Positions 25,129 to 35,606 of a DNA stretch of 64,000 nt are shown here, one piece after another; position 1 is the first letter of the stretch; every line of letters starts with the position of its first letter. Location of the stretch: assembly GCA_023213395.1 (NCBI GenBank), contig CM041465.1:168089741-168153740 (forward strand), in the 5' to 3' direction. Below the pieces are notes generated by a model. The model was not told the DNA's origin. It made no database searches and was given only the letters and a program-made list of their open reading frames with translations. Source of the stretch: Cycas panzhihuaensis (taxonomy: Eukaryota > Cycadophyta). Position numbers and translations under genes: made by a program.

Positions 25129-26170
25129 GTGGATTACTTCGAAGACGACGAGGCTCTACTTGAGCATCTGGTGGGCTCCACGTCCAACCTTCCTTTTGGT
25201 CACCAAAGACTTGGCCACCAGAAGGTCTTAGTGATTGGATCCACTCTTGCTGACCCAATCCCATCTCTTGTTCCATCTCTTCCCGTTAACCTTGCCCCCC
25301 TTCATTTTGAGGAGGGGAATGCCATGTACATGGAGGCAACCCAGGACATAGTCCTCACCCCAGGTAAGGTCATTAAGGTGGGGGCCAAATGTTCTCCTGA
25401 TGAGGTAAGGGAATACTCCCTTTTGTTCCAGGAGTTCCAAGATGTTTTTGCGTGGGATTATTCTAACATGAAGGGAATCGACCCCTCCATTATCACCCGC
25501 AACCTCATCACAGTCCCTGGAACTTGCCCTGTGTGCCAAAAGCAATGCCCACTACACCCTAAACTCTCAGTCACCATCAAAATGGAGGTTGAGAAACTCC
25601 TAGATGTAGGACTCATCACTTCTATTGACTATCCTAAATAGGTATCTAACATTGTTCCCGTTGCTAAAAAGAATGAGACTATTCAGATATGCATTGACTT
25701 CTATGTGTTGATGTCCTAAGGATAATTTCCCACTCCTTTTTATCGATCAAATCATCAATCAAACCACTGATTTTGAAGTTATGTCCTTGATGGACGACTA
25801 CTCCAGTTATAATCAAATTCAATTCTCTCTTGAAGACTGCCATAAGACGACTTTCACTACCCCGTGGGCTACCTTCACCTATAAGGTGATGCCATTCGGA
25901 TTGAAAAATGCAGGTACCACTTATCAAAGGGCAAGGCACTTCATCTTTCATGACCTTATCAATAACACGTTGGAGGTCTTTATGGATGATATGATGGGTC
26001 TCTCATGCATTAGAGCTCATCACCTTTTGGACTTGCAGGCCATCTTCATATAATGCCGCAAGTACCACATAAGTTTCAATCCAGTCAAATGCATGTTCGT
26101 CATCACTTTTTGGAAACTCCTTGGTTTTCTCATATTGAAACAAGGAATTTAAATCAACCCTGACAAAGTT
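25129..26170 (+). pseudogene. reverse transcriptase, element 2
   Basis: Begins YFEDDEALLEHLV. The RT core starts near 25470 (IDPSIITRNL, VEKLLDVGLITSIDYPK). TGG of the next codon is TAG, where element 3 has WVSNIVPIAKK. Then LMDDYSSYNQI, FTYKVMPFGLKNAGTTYQ, and the active-site box VFMDDMMG with both Asp intact near 25984. The family reads ICVDFRDIN; here the IN part is shifted by a short deletion near 25700. Inactive. Confidence 0.87.
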
Positions 26171-26179
26171 AGGGCAATC

Positions 26180-26790
26180 CTTGACATGCCGCTGCCTAGA
26201 ACTCAACGACAGTTTAAGTCATTTTTAGGTAGGTTCAGATTCCTTAGGCGTTTCTTGGTAAACTTCATCCTGAACGCCAAATCTCTTACTAACCTATTAA
26301 AGAAGAGAGCCCTGTTTATTTGGTTGACTAAGGCCTAATAAGCTTTCGAAGGACTTAAGGAAGCCCTTGATTCCACTCTGACGTTGGTGCCTCCTCACTT
26401 TGATAGGCCCTTCATCCTATATACCTTAGCGACCGATGAGTCCTTGGGCACTATGCTGGCCCAGGAGGACGATTTAGGAACTGAGAAAGCTATTTACTTT
26501 ATCAGTTGCACCCTCATGGCTGCCGAACTAAACTATTCTCCAACTGAGAAGGAGAGCATCTCCTTGGTTCATGCAACTAAGAAGTTTAGATATTACTTAC
26601 TCAGAAACACTACCAAGGTGATCATTCAATTTGATACCTTGCATTATTTTCTCATCCATTCTGACCTAATAGGTAGGATTAGTCATTGGGTCGACCTCCT
26701 TCAGGAGTTTGATCTCTATATCATCAACAAGAAATCAAAGAAGGGGATGGTAGTGGTGCAACGATTGTGGATGCCCCTGTCCCTAACTCA
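26180..26790 (+). pseudogene. pol RNase H, element 2
   Basis: A connection segment (PRTQRQFKSFLGRFRFL) leads to the RNase H open piece 26384-26836: FILYTLATDESLGTMLAQEDD, YSPTEKESISLVHATKKFRYYLL, IIQFDTLHYFL. It follows RT without a gap, as in all Ty3/gypsy pol. The C-terminal end near 26790 drifts out of frame. Confidence 0.82.
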
Positions 26791-26839
26791 TTTGATGCTC
26801 CCATTGTCGACTCTCTTCTTGATGGGTCTATCTTAACTA

Positions 26840-28091
26840 TTCAGGGTACTCCTTACCATCCACTCATTGATAGTGAGTGGTATGGCAACATCGTGTGGTA
26901 CCTTACTCAATAGTAGTACCACCAAGAATCTAGTAACAAGGTTAGGTTGCGTATTCAGACCACCACTAGGCAATACTTCCTTACAGATGCAGTATTATAC
27001 AAGAGATCCTTTGACGGGATCCTCCTCCGTTGCGTCACTCCTGATGAAGTAGACTAGATGGCATTTATGGGGGCCAATCCATGACCTAGAGGATCCTTCG
27101 TATGGGCTACTATTGGCCGTCCCTCTTCAAGGATGCCCATGCCTATGCCTTGAGATGTTTGTGATGCCAAGAGCACGCCAACATCACTCATGTACCTTCC
27201 GAGGCTCTTCATCCCATCATATCTCCATGGCCCTTCACCCAATGGGGTTTAGACCTCATCGGGGCTATATCACCACCCTCTTCATCATAATATAAGTTCA
27301 TCTTGACTTCCACAGAGTACTTTATGAAATGGGCGGAAGCCATTCCCTTGATCACTTCCCTTGGTAAGATGATAGCCACTTTCGTCTACCAGCATAACAT
27401 TTTCCTCTTTGGGATTCCTAACATTTTCATAACAAACAATAGAACTCCTTTTTGTAATAAGGAGATGGACGAACTTTGTGAGAAATTCAAGATCTCTCAC
27501 AAAACCTCTTCTCCTTATTACCCCTAGGTAAATGGTTAGGTTGAATCATTCAACAAAACTCTCATCAACATCCTAAAGAAAATCATTGCTCAATCTCAGA
27601 GAGATTGGCACCTTCAGCTCCCTTTCACCTTATGGGCCTATCATACCTTTATTAGTGCAGCTACGGGAATGAATTCGTTCTCCCTAGTTTATAGGAACGA
27701 GGCAGTAATCTCATTGGAAGTGGAGATCCCCTCTCTATGAGTCTCTCTTCGAGGTCTTATCGATGAAGATTATATTCATCAGACTCCCCTCTTAGATCTC
27801 GAGGCTTTAGGTGACAGACGTTTAGCTGCTTACCAAGCTAACCTCGTGTCTAAAGCCCGCTCGTAAAGGACTTACGATAAATACCTTCATTCTCGTCCTT
27901 TGTATCCTGGGGACCAAGTCCTCAAGCTCGAATATCTCCACGACTGCTTGACTAAATTTAGACCCAAATGGGTCGGTCCCTTTATCGTTCTCAAGAGTCT
28001 CAATAACAATGCCTAGAGGATTGCCATCCTGGAAGGCCTTGAATTTGGGAAAGTTGTTAACAAGAAATTCTAAAAGAACTTTTATGCATGA
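26840..28091 (+). pseudogene. integrase, element 2, zinc site deleted
   Basis: Order: N-terminal YHPLIDSEWYGNIV; an HHCC region damaged by two small deletions around 27050-27090 (element 3 keeps the missing bases at 56108-56152); core YFMKWAEAIPLIT, TNNRTPFCNKEMDELCEKF (second Asp changed to Asn), SPYYP; C-terminal KFRPKWVGPFIVL; a final decayed KKFYA then TGA at 28089-28091. No chromodomain. It would insert the cDNA. The HHCC loss and the D-to-N change both make this copy dead. Confidence 0.85.
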
Positions 28092-28891
28092 TCAGGAAAT
28101 TCCTCAAAAATATTTACGCATGATCTCTTTACTAACTTTTCCATTCTCTGAAATGAGCCTAAACTACCATCCTAAGTGTGTTCCCATTCCTCCTAGCCAC
28201 ATGCGGGATGACAACTTAGGGTGGCTTTCTTGTTCCTTTCAGGTTCCTCCTGTGGAACCCCTTATTCACCTTCCTCTTGGGACCTTGTCTTCCTGCTTAG
28301 ACATTTCCCCCAAGTAGGATGACGCATCAGAGTGTCATTACTCCCTTGTCATTTGCTCTTCCTTTGCATATTCCGCTATGCTCCCACGTGGACATGTGTG
28401 CCACCCTATCTCCTAGCCTCACGTGCCTTTATCACTGTTGTTCATGGTGATCATATGTGCCTCTACTAGGAATATGGCCCTACATAAAAGGAAGTGTGTA
28501 TGGCTCAAATAAATATCATAGCACAAAAATCATGCAATAATCAACTCAAAATATGATCAACCATACCCTTGTGTATTCGTGCACCTTCATAAACATATAT
28601 ACATAAATATGGAAACATAAATATACATCATCCATCATATGTCATGATACACATCATCATATATCAAATGGGGTATCAATCACCTTGTATATATATATAA
28701 AATAATCATCATGTGTCATATCATATAACTAGTATGGTACATCATTTGTGGGAAGCCATAATCCTTGCAGGGAGGAGTATAATCATGTGGTAATATATGG
28801 TGACTCCTTGGATGTCCATGCTTTTACCTATCAAATCAAAACTCCTACTCTACTCTATTGTTACCCTGCCCCTGGGGCATCATTTCTTGGC
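28092..28891. other. element 2 spacer between convergent gene ends
   Basis: Contains AT-rich stretches (28500-28760) and blocks alignable with 57172-57903 of element 3. No conserved frame. It likely carries the 3' ends of sense pol and of the antisense gene. Confidence 0.55.
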
Positions 28892-31295
28892 CTATGTGAT
28901 CCCTCTCCTAGGGACCACTCCTAAGCTCCTCCTGCGCCTTTGGGAGCTCTCTACCTCGTTGTCCTCATCTCGTGGCCTCCTAGGGGTCATCGCTGCCATG
29001 TGTGTATATGTCCTGCTCCGCGATGACCACAAGGCCACCTTGTCCACCAACCAATTGTATCGAGCTTGGATACGATCTTGATCTCCCTCTACTCCTCGGA
29101 GCCTCTCCTCCCTCCCCCAGAGACGCTCCTCCATTACTGCCATCTGAATCCAGCTCTTGACATCACCTCTAACTCCTCCCTAGGCCTCCAGCGCATGTAC
29201 CTAACCTCGTAGGGAATCCCTCTAGCCTGTGTCTCATCTAGCTCCACATGTAGGCATCTCGCGCATGCCTCATGCTCCTGGGACTCAACTATCTAGACAT
29301 CCCTTATCCTCACCAACGTGGCAAATGCTATCGTCTGGGCACCTATCAATCTGGGCTTATCTCCTACCTAGATGGGAGGTTGTCCCTCCACATAGGCCCG
29401 AGGGAACATCTCCCAGACTATTGCCTCCACTAATCTTTGTATCTCTGCCATACCTACAAATCCAACATGGCATATATCAATACGTGTCCATATACATGCC
29501 AAACCAAAATCAAACAACATTTGGCAATCGAAAGATAATAGGAGAAGGTAGGGTCTCATCTAGTGTGACCATCAAATCCTCGACTCAAATGATGGCCTCT
29601 GCCCTAGGCACTCCACTAACTACAGGTACCTCCTCCTCCTCTGGTACCTCCTTGGCCACCGCCTTAGCTACTAGGGTATCCCTCCTCTCCTATGTTGGTG
29701 TCACTACCTCCCCAGATCTCTTAATGATCTGTAACCTCTGGGCTCGGGTCACTGGGCCCCTACTCTCCTTTGTAGCTCCTGAAGGGCCTGCCTCTCCTCC
29801 TGCGGTCGCCGATGGGTCTGCCTCCCCTCCTACGGTCCTTGATAGACCTGCACCTCCTCCTACGGCTCTTGATGGGCTAGCCCCATCACTGCCATCTCCT
29901 CCATCACCATCGTCTCCTAGGGTAACTCCTGCCCCACTAGCCTCGTCATCACTGTCCCACCTCACTGCCCGATATAGGTTTGATATGAAATCTGCCATGG
30001 TGAGGAGGTCCAGTGATGTGGCCTCCACCAACTAATAGACATGTGCCTGGTCCTCGATCCCCTTGAACCTGGTCTACCACCTGTGTACCATGGGGGGCCA
30101 CTCTGAAATGGGGTGTGGTCCCCTTGCTGGTGCCACCACTCTAAAGTGATAAAAAAACCAATACTATAGAAGGGTGTTGTATGATAGGCCACCCTTCCCT
30201 GCCACCCGAATAGCATCCAACTAGGTGACAAGGTTCACCGCTATGAGGGTAGCCCAGTCTAGTCTCTCTCCAGCCTCACATCTCCTTACAACATCCATCC
30301 ACCTTCCAGGAATATCTCGATAGTTCTGTTTCTAGGATATCCAGAACAAAATGCACAACGTGATCAACTTCCTCACACGAGGAACTCCCGACATCACCAT
30401 ACTCTACAAGGGGATACCTCTCCTCTCCCATCTGTCTGAGCTTGTAAAGGACATGGCTACCTCCATGTGTGCTGCCTCATTGCTAAGCAATACTCTTAGC
30501 GATGTTGGCCTCCCTGTCACTGGCACTCCTAGTATCCTCCTAATATCCCCCAGCATGACTGTCACGTCTCCTACCTGGGGTAGATAGAACACGTATCTCC
30601 ATCTATCCCAGTGTGAGATAATGTCTACCAGAAGCCTCTAATCTAACGTATACTGCACATCCCCGTGACCTTCAGCAAGCCACACCTAGCCAAAACCTAT
30701 TTATCCTCACGAGACATCATCTCAATAAATCTCAGCATTGCCATGCCAATATTCTCGTGGTTGTCCACCATGATCACTGCCTACAAAACACCCAAAAACT
30801 AGTCAAGATCTAACTCATGCTCACCTCTTTATCCTTTGGACTTTCCCTCGGCCTCATTTAGTCGAGATTTAGGGGCCCTTGGCCCCCCTTCTTTATTTTT
30901 TAGCAGGTCTTCCTTCGCACCGTGCCAAACTCTGTGGTACCGCCGAGTTTGGCCTGGGTCCCACAATGATCAGGGCCCCGTGACAAAGATCGTGCACTGT
31001 GATCTTTGCCATAGTGCAAACATCGCGCCCCCCCCCCCCCCAAAACGGGGGGTTTTCTGCCCAAAAATTCCTAAAATTTTTCCCCAGTGAGCCACTCTCA
31101 GGCTCACCAGCACCAGGGTTACCAATGCCTCAGTCTTGCCTCTCTCTAGGTCTAGTTTAGACTCCGGGAGATTGTTTTTGCCTTTAAGAGGCCTGAAACT
31201 ACACTAAAAAGTATTAAAAAAGAAATAAATTTAAATTATGAGATGGGCTTGGGTTTCGATGATCCACTCATTGGATCCAGTCGTGTTGTCACCAT
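28892..31295 (-). pseudogene. antisense plant-mobile-domain-like gene, three exons, element 2
   Basis: Exon 1 coding part 31295-31272 (ATG plus 7 codons ending TRLDP). Intron 1 is 31271-30781; its donor reads ATGAGT, a G-to-A change from GTGAGT. Exon 2 starts at 30780 in frame (AVIMVDNHENIGMAML, GLLKV, then VGDVTVMLGDIRRILGVPVTGRP near 30590-30530, the plant-mobile-domain-like core, and SDRWERRG). An acidic linker with four 10-residue repeats follows (open piece 30031-29690). Intron 2 is 29559-29454 (donor again G-to-A; acceptor TTTGTAG). Exon 3 is coiled-coil-like with ERLWGREERLRG and TPRRPRDE, ending GVVPRRGIT at 28892. A 268-codon frame on the opposite strand (29229-30035) is a shadow. 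Confidence 0.68.
31028..31041 (+). repeat. 14-bp poly-C run
   Basis: A run of C directly beside the decayed hairpin arms in intron 1 of the antisense gene. Probably slippage. Confidence 0.9.
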
Positions 31296-31453
31296 CTCGT
31301 CACCCCAATCTCAACAACTATCTCCTCATCTCGATCCAATAGTCAGATCTCCCTCTACATGCCTCTGAAGTCAGGTGAAGCTCTGTTGTATTAGGAAATG
31401 GCTCTGAATTTGTTCATGAGCCCATGAAAATGAATCTCATTTTCATCGAGTTT

Positions 31454-31463
31454 CCTTATATTC
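31454..31463 (-). promoter_or_regulatory. TATA box of antisense gene, element 2
   Basis: The minus strand reads GAATATAAGG, 159 bp before the ATG at 31295. The palindrome GAAAATGAATCTCATTTTC lies at 31426-31444, the same place as in elements 1 and 4. Confidence 0.6.
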
Positions 31464-32001
31464 ATGGGGGTCGCGACGTATACTTTCTTTGTTTTAGCCC
31501 GTGAGACAACCCTTTAGGCCATCTCTCACCTCTGATCACTATTGTCTTCTAGCCTTGTGTCTACTTTCACTTCCATAGTCCCTGTTTTGCTCGTTCTTTC
31601 AGGTGCATTTATGGTGTCTTACCAACTCATTTTTTCCAGGGCCCTTTTGTCTCGTTTTACATGCCATTCTTAAGCATGCTTGAGTTTATACTTATTTGGC
31701 TCATTTCGTTGTTCTAGATTCATTTTCACAATCTGTTTGTGTGCCTAGGGTCTCTAAAGAGAGCGCTCCCTCTGTTCGGGACTGCTCTTTACCTTTTAAG
31801 TAACCTTTGGCATCCCAGGGTGGCCTTCTCGCCGCCCGCTCTCTACCAATGGTCAGATAGTCTACTCCTATCCTCAGGTTGCTTCATTATAGGGTCCTTC
31901 TACCCTTTGTGGCCATCATCATTAGCCATATGAGCCCTTTTTTTTGGTGACTTCAACTTTATCATATATTTTCTCTATCGAGACACTTTTGTTTCTCACC
32001 T
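31464..32001. other. element 2 spacer upstream of both antisense gene and second RNase H
   Basis: A roughly 0.54-kb divergent intergenic region: the antisense gene starts to the left on the minus strand and the second RNase H to the right on the plus strand. No conserved frame seen. Confidence 0.5.
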
Positions 32002-32400
32002 ATGACTCTCTTGATCTTCGCCGATGACGGAAGTCGTGGTAATCCTGGTCCCTCCACCACTGCGTGGATTCTTCGTGACCCTTTCGGACATGATTTCCTA
32101 CGGTCTAGAGTCTTCCTCCCCAAGGTGACCAATAACAAAGTCGAGTATATGGCCATTATCAAAGCCCTTAATGATGTGCTTCATTTCCACCATAGATCCA
32201 TTGTTCTTCTTTGTGATTCCCAGGTGGTGGTGTCCCATCTCACCCAAATCTACTAGGTGTAATGCCCATACTTGAGAGCCTTTTCTTCAACTGCTAGGTC
32301 CCTATTAGCTTGTTCACATTTTATCGACATCTGACACATCCCCTGGGCCCTCAACGCTGAGGCAGATAGCCCATTTGCCTCATCATTGAGCATCGCCTTC
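32002..32400 (+). pseudogene. second RNase H (aRNH-like), element 2
   Basis: ATG then TLLIFADDGSRGNPGPSTTAW (glycine-rich first strand with the first Asp), TNNKVEYMAIIKAL (Glu), LLCDSQVVVSHLT (Asp), a TAG stop, and in the same frame FIDI-x-HIP and NAEADS (fourth acidic site, codon 32364-32366). All four catalytic acidic positions are present, better kept than in element 1. Two TAG/TAA codons and one TGA interrupt it. It is distinct from the pol RNase H, 3.9 kb beyond the integrase stop, with the antisense gene between. Confidence 0.8.
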
Positions 32401-32829
32401 CTCTTCTTATCAACTACCCTTGAGAGACTTACCCGGTCGCCCTGTCACCCAAGTCTTAGGCCATCTTACAGTTCACTTTGTGATCCACTCGCACCTCTGA
32501 AAGCTAGCCGCTAATGAGGTTAAACTACGGTGACCATTAGGTTTTCTCGTTTACCCTTTCTCTTGTCACCATTACACCTTCTCTTTACACTTTTACGATA
32601 GGGGCATCCCCCTCATCTGTCATAGCTTCTAGTTAATTCCTAGGTGGCACATAGGCAGCCCCTATGTTGTCTCCACCCTTATCCTAATATCCACATGTTC
32701 CACCACGACACTCGCCAACACCCTTGGACCTTGTTATAATTACGATTGATATATATATCTATGTGCTACTAAAAGTTTTGTTGCTAACATTTGCCATCGT
32801 ACTATGCTTCTGAGTGGCGAGGCTCTGCT
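32401..32829. other. element 2 3' untranslated spacer
   Basis: Between the second RNase H and the polypurine tract, alignable with 6379-6869. No conserved frame. Confidence 0.55.
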
Positions 32830-32842
32830 GCCAAGGTGGCAG
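32830..32842 (+). promoter_or_regulatory. polypurine tract, element 2
   Basis: GCCAAGGTGGCAG abuts the 3' LTR start TGTTTCCC. It is a T-interrupted form of the AAGGGGGCAG tract of elements 1 and 5. Confidence 0.65.
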
Positions 32843-35601
32843 TGTTTCCCAGCTACTAGGAATGGGTATGGACAGGTCGACTCAAATAAGCATAGGTATG
32901 CTTCTTCCTTTTCGCCTTTATTGTTTCTTTGGAAAGGTAGATAGAAGAATTGCCTCATGACATGATTAACTATCACATTTGAGTGATCATCTTACATCCA
33001 TTGCTTGATCATGCTGCTTGTCATATTTTTAGCCTATGACAACCTATGGGACCTACCTTTCCATGAGACATGCTTCCCCATGGTGCTCTATGACCCTCTG
33101 CACCACCTCCACGTCGCCCCAAGCCTCACTTAGCTTGTGTGATCTTCTCACACCTTGATCTTGCATCCATTTCATAGCATTTCTGAGGACCTTAACTCCT
33201 GATGTCTCATTTGGTCTAGCTCACATGTCACCCAGATTGTCCCTAGCCAGTTAGACAAGAGGGCTAGCCCTTCCTAGACCTATCACATCTCTATTTAGGG
33301 CTCCTAGAACCCTGGCCATTGCTATTTTAGCATTATGGTCTTGCACCACTGTAAACTAAGTGGTACCATGAAGTTTACCATGGTGCGACTATTACACTTT
33401 ATTTTTTTAATCTACCGTGGAAATTCTCACTTTTTTCATAGAACTGCCACATGGATAATTTACTAACTCGGCCCTACTGGAACCTTAATCACTCGATTAG
33501 GGTTAGGATGGGTATATATCTCGAAAAGTACCCCATTTCACATCTCTTATCTCTCCAACAACACTTTATACTACTGCAATTCTGTAACACTAGTGTTTCC
33601 TACCATTCTAGCCTTGGATTCGCCTGCATCAGCTTTGTCACGTGGTAGAAAACTCTCCACCAAGTATTTCCAAGCGAGATCTCCACGTTTATCCTTCAGT
33701 TCTGCACAACAAGTGTCTTCTACATCTCCACTTTGGAAAGTATAATATAAACCTTAAAAGACCTACCATCTTCCACTGTTTGCAAGGGTAGGTATGCCCC
33801 TAACACAACCCAACAAGTACCCCTTACCTTGGTTTTATATTTCAGCACATGTTTACTCCATTAGAGATTGTTTAGAAGTATACTTTCTTCTCTTTTTTGT
33901 CTTTTTATTGTAGAAGGGATTGCTCTTCCTTGTGTTTGGCTTCAATACTCAATCTTCCTCCCATTCTCTATTGGTTTCTCTCAAGAAAGCTATAAGAGAG
34001 GGTCCATAAGGACTAGGTGAAGGGAGTAAGGCGGGATCCGCCCCATTTAGACCTACCACTCTCTTGCGCTTGTGCTTTCCTTGAGTAAACTAGGGGTTGG
34101 TGAGATCCAAGCCTACACTGGATATCAGCATATGCAGCCCTTACTGTGCTAGTTCTAGGCCTGCACACTCTCCCTTTGGGCCCTCTTTATGCCCCTAATG
34201 TTGTCCAACACCCATTCAGACCTTTGGCAAGGCCTATGTGGTGATTCACTGCCCATAACGACTCCGCTACTTAGGCATCTCTTCCACGTTCTACAACATT
34301 CGTTCTTATGCTTATTCATTGCTCATAGGCTATCACATAACCATCATCCTTTTGCATTATGAGGTTGCATGGAGGTCCACTTGCAAGGGGTTTTTCCATC
34401 CTGATTCTAGTCTTCCTTTCTTGCTTGGTACATACTATTTTTTTTCTTTTGAGGAGAGTAGAGTTGATTATAGTAGTAGTTCCATTAATTTAAGATACAA
34501 AATTTTAGTATTTATATTGTATCATTGCCTATATAGTATCTTACATCTTGGCAACTCCTTCTTGGAAGGGAAAACCGTTTGTGATCGCAAGTTTATAGCA
34601 GTGGTTGTGAAGAGGAAGAATGCACGACTCTAGGTAAGTCTTCACCCTTCTTTCCTCTTCCGTCTTTTTCACTTCCTTGTATGTTTTTAGCTTTCTTTGC
34701 TTTCCTCCTTCGTTTTGTCCTTTGTATGGGGAAGGTAAGGAAGCCCCTATTTCATTTCCACTCCAACTACAGTTACACATCAACTACAGATGAGAGGGCA
34801 TACGTTGCGTGCAAGTGAGGTTCCTCGTCAACTACTTCACTTCCTGGGTATGCATCATCTCTCTCCTTCCACCCCCTTCTTTTTTGTGTTCTTATTAGGC
34901 ATCTATTTTGTTTTTATAATAAGTCACACAAATATCAAAAGGGTAATAAACCAATTACTTGCATTTGTCTTACATATGCATGTTGCATGCTTGTTTCTAT
35001 AGGAAAGAGACATAATAGGGATTGCACTTTCCCTCCTTTTCTACCTAAACTGAAAGCACCCCATAGTTGCATTTCATTTTAGCATGCATACTTGAATGCA
35101 TACAAAATGCTTATTTCCCCTTTTTTTCTTTGTCTTTTGTCATTGAAAAGGAAAAGAGAGAGAGGGAGCGTAGCTCTTAGTCACCCATTTTGCTATTCCT
35201 TTTTTTTATTAGATTTACCTTAGACTAATTAGCCTAAGGGAATCCTATCCGCAATTATCTTAGGCCCTTGTTTATTGTACCCTATCTTACATCCCTTCAT
35301 CATAGGAACCCCTCCTTTGCAGGTCTCTCCTTCTCCCTTCTGACCATCTAAGGGTGGGAGGACCTTATCCTTTGGGACTATTTGAGATACCCCTGTGTGT
35401 ATCTCTCCTCTCGGAATCGAAAGTGAAAGCTACATCAAAGAAGTTAGGCACCATTCGTAGGTCCTGATCTTACACTCCGATGCAAGGACACCCTCTGTGG
35501 TGTTCTCTTCTACTTATAGGATCCCATCCATACCCCAACGTTGGCTGTTAATCACCTCAACCCTTACTAAGTGTAGTGACCATCCCATAGACATGATTCC
35601 A
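32843..35601 (+). repeat. element 2 3' LTR
   Basis: 2759 bp, TGTTTCCC to ATTCCA, collinear with 18452-21273 with small gaps (for example around 33590 and 34060). Palindromic module 33350-33388, TATA about 33512, donor-like AAG|GTAAGG with GT at 34735. The many differences from its partner LTR show that the insertion is old. Confidence 0.92.
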
Positions 35602-35606
35602 ACCTC
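35602..35606 (+). repeat. target site duplication of element 2, right
   Basis: ACCTC, pairing with 18447-18451. Confidence 0.9.

Larger units (their letters stand above)
18452..35601 (+). mobile_element. element 2: complete Tat-clade Ty3/gypsy (17.15 kb)
   Basis: The best-preserved whole element. 5' LTR 18452-21273, primer site, gag, protease, linker, RT, RNase H, integrase (ends 28091), antisense gene on the minus strand (31295-28892), second RNase H (from 32002), polypurine tract, 3' LTR 32843-35601. It has a perfect 5-bp target duplication and sits in the 5' LTR of element 1. The element runs in plus orientation while its host runs in minus. All genes carry stops or shifts. Confidence 0.92.

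Noticed and set aside
24638-25231. 197-codon open frame overlapping the protease-RT linker
   Set aside because: A Leu-rich shadow of the linker frame 24610-25053. The linker frame is the one in pol order and is conserved in elements 1 and 3.
29229-30035. 268-codon open frame on the plus strand, the longest in the window
   Set aside because: It lies opposite the repeat-rich exon 2 of the antisense gene. Its Ser/Pro/Thr-rich product reflects the reverse complement of the Gly/Ala/Ser repeats. The matching frames at 9295-9780 (-) and 62945-63604 (-) are explained the same way.
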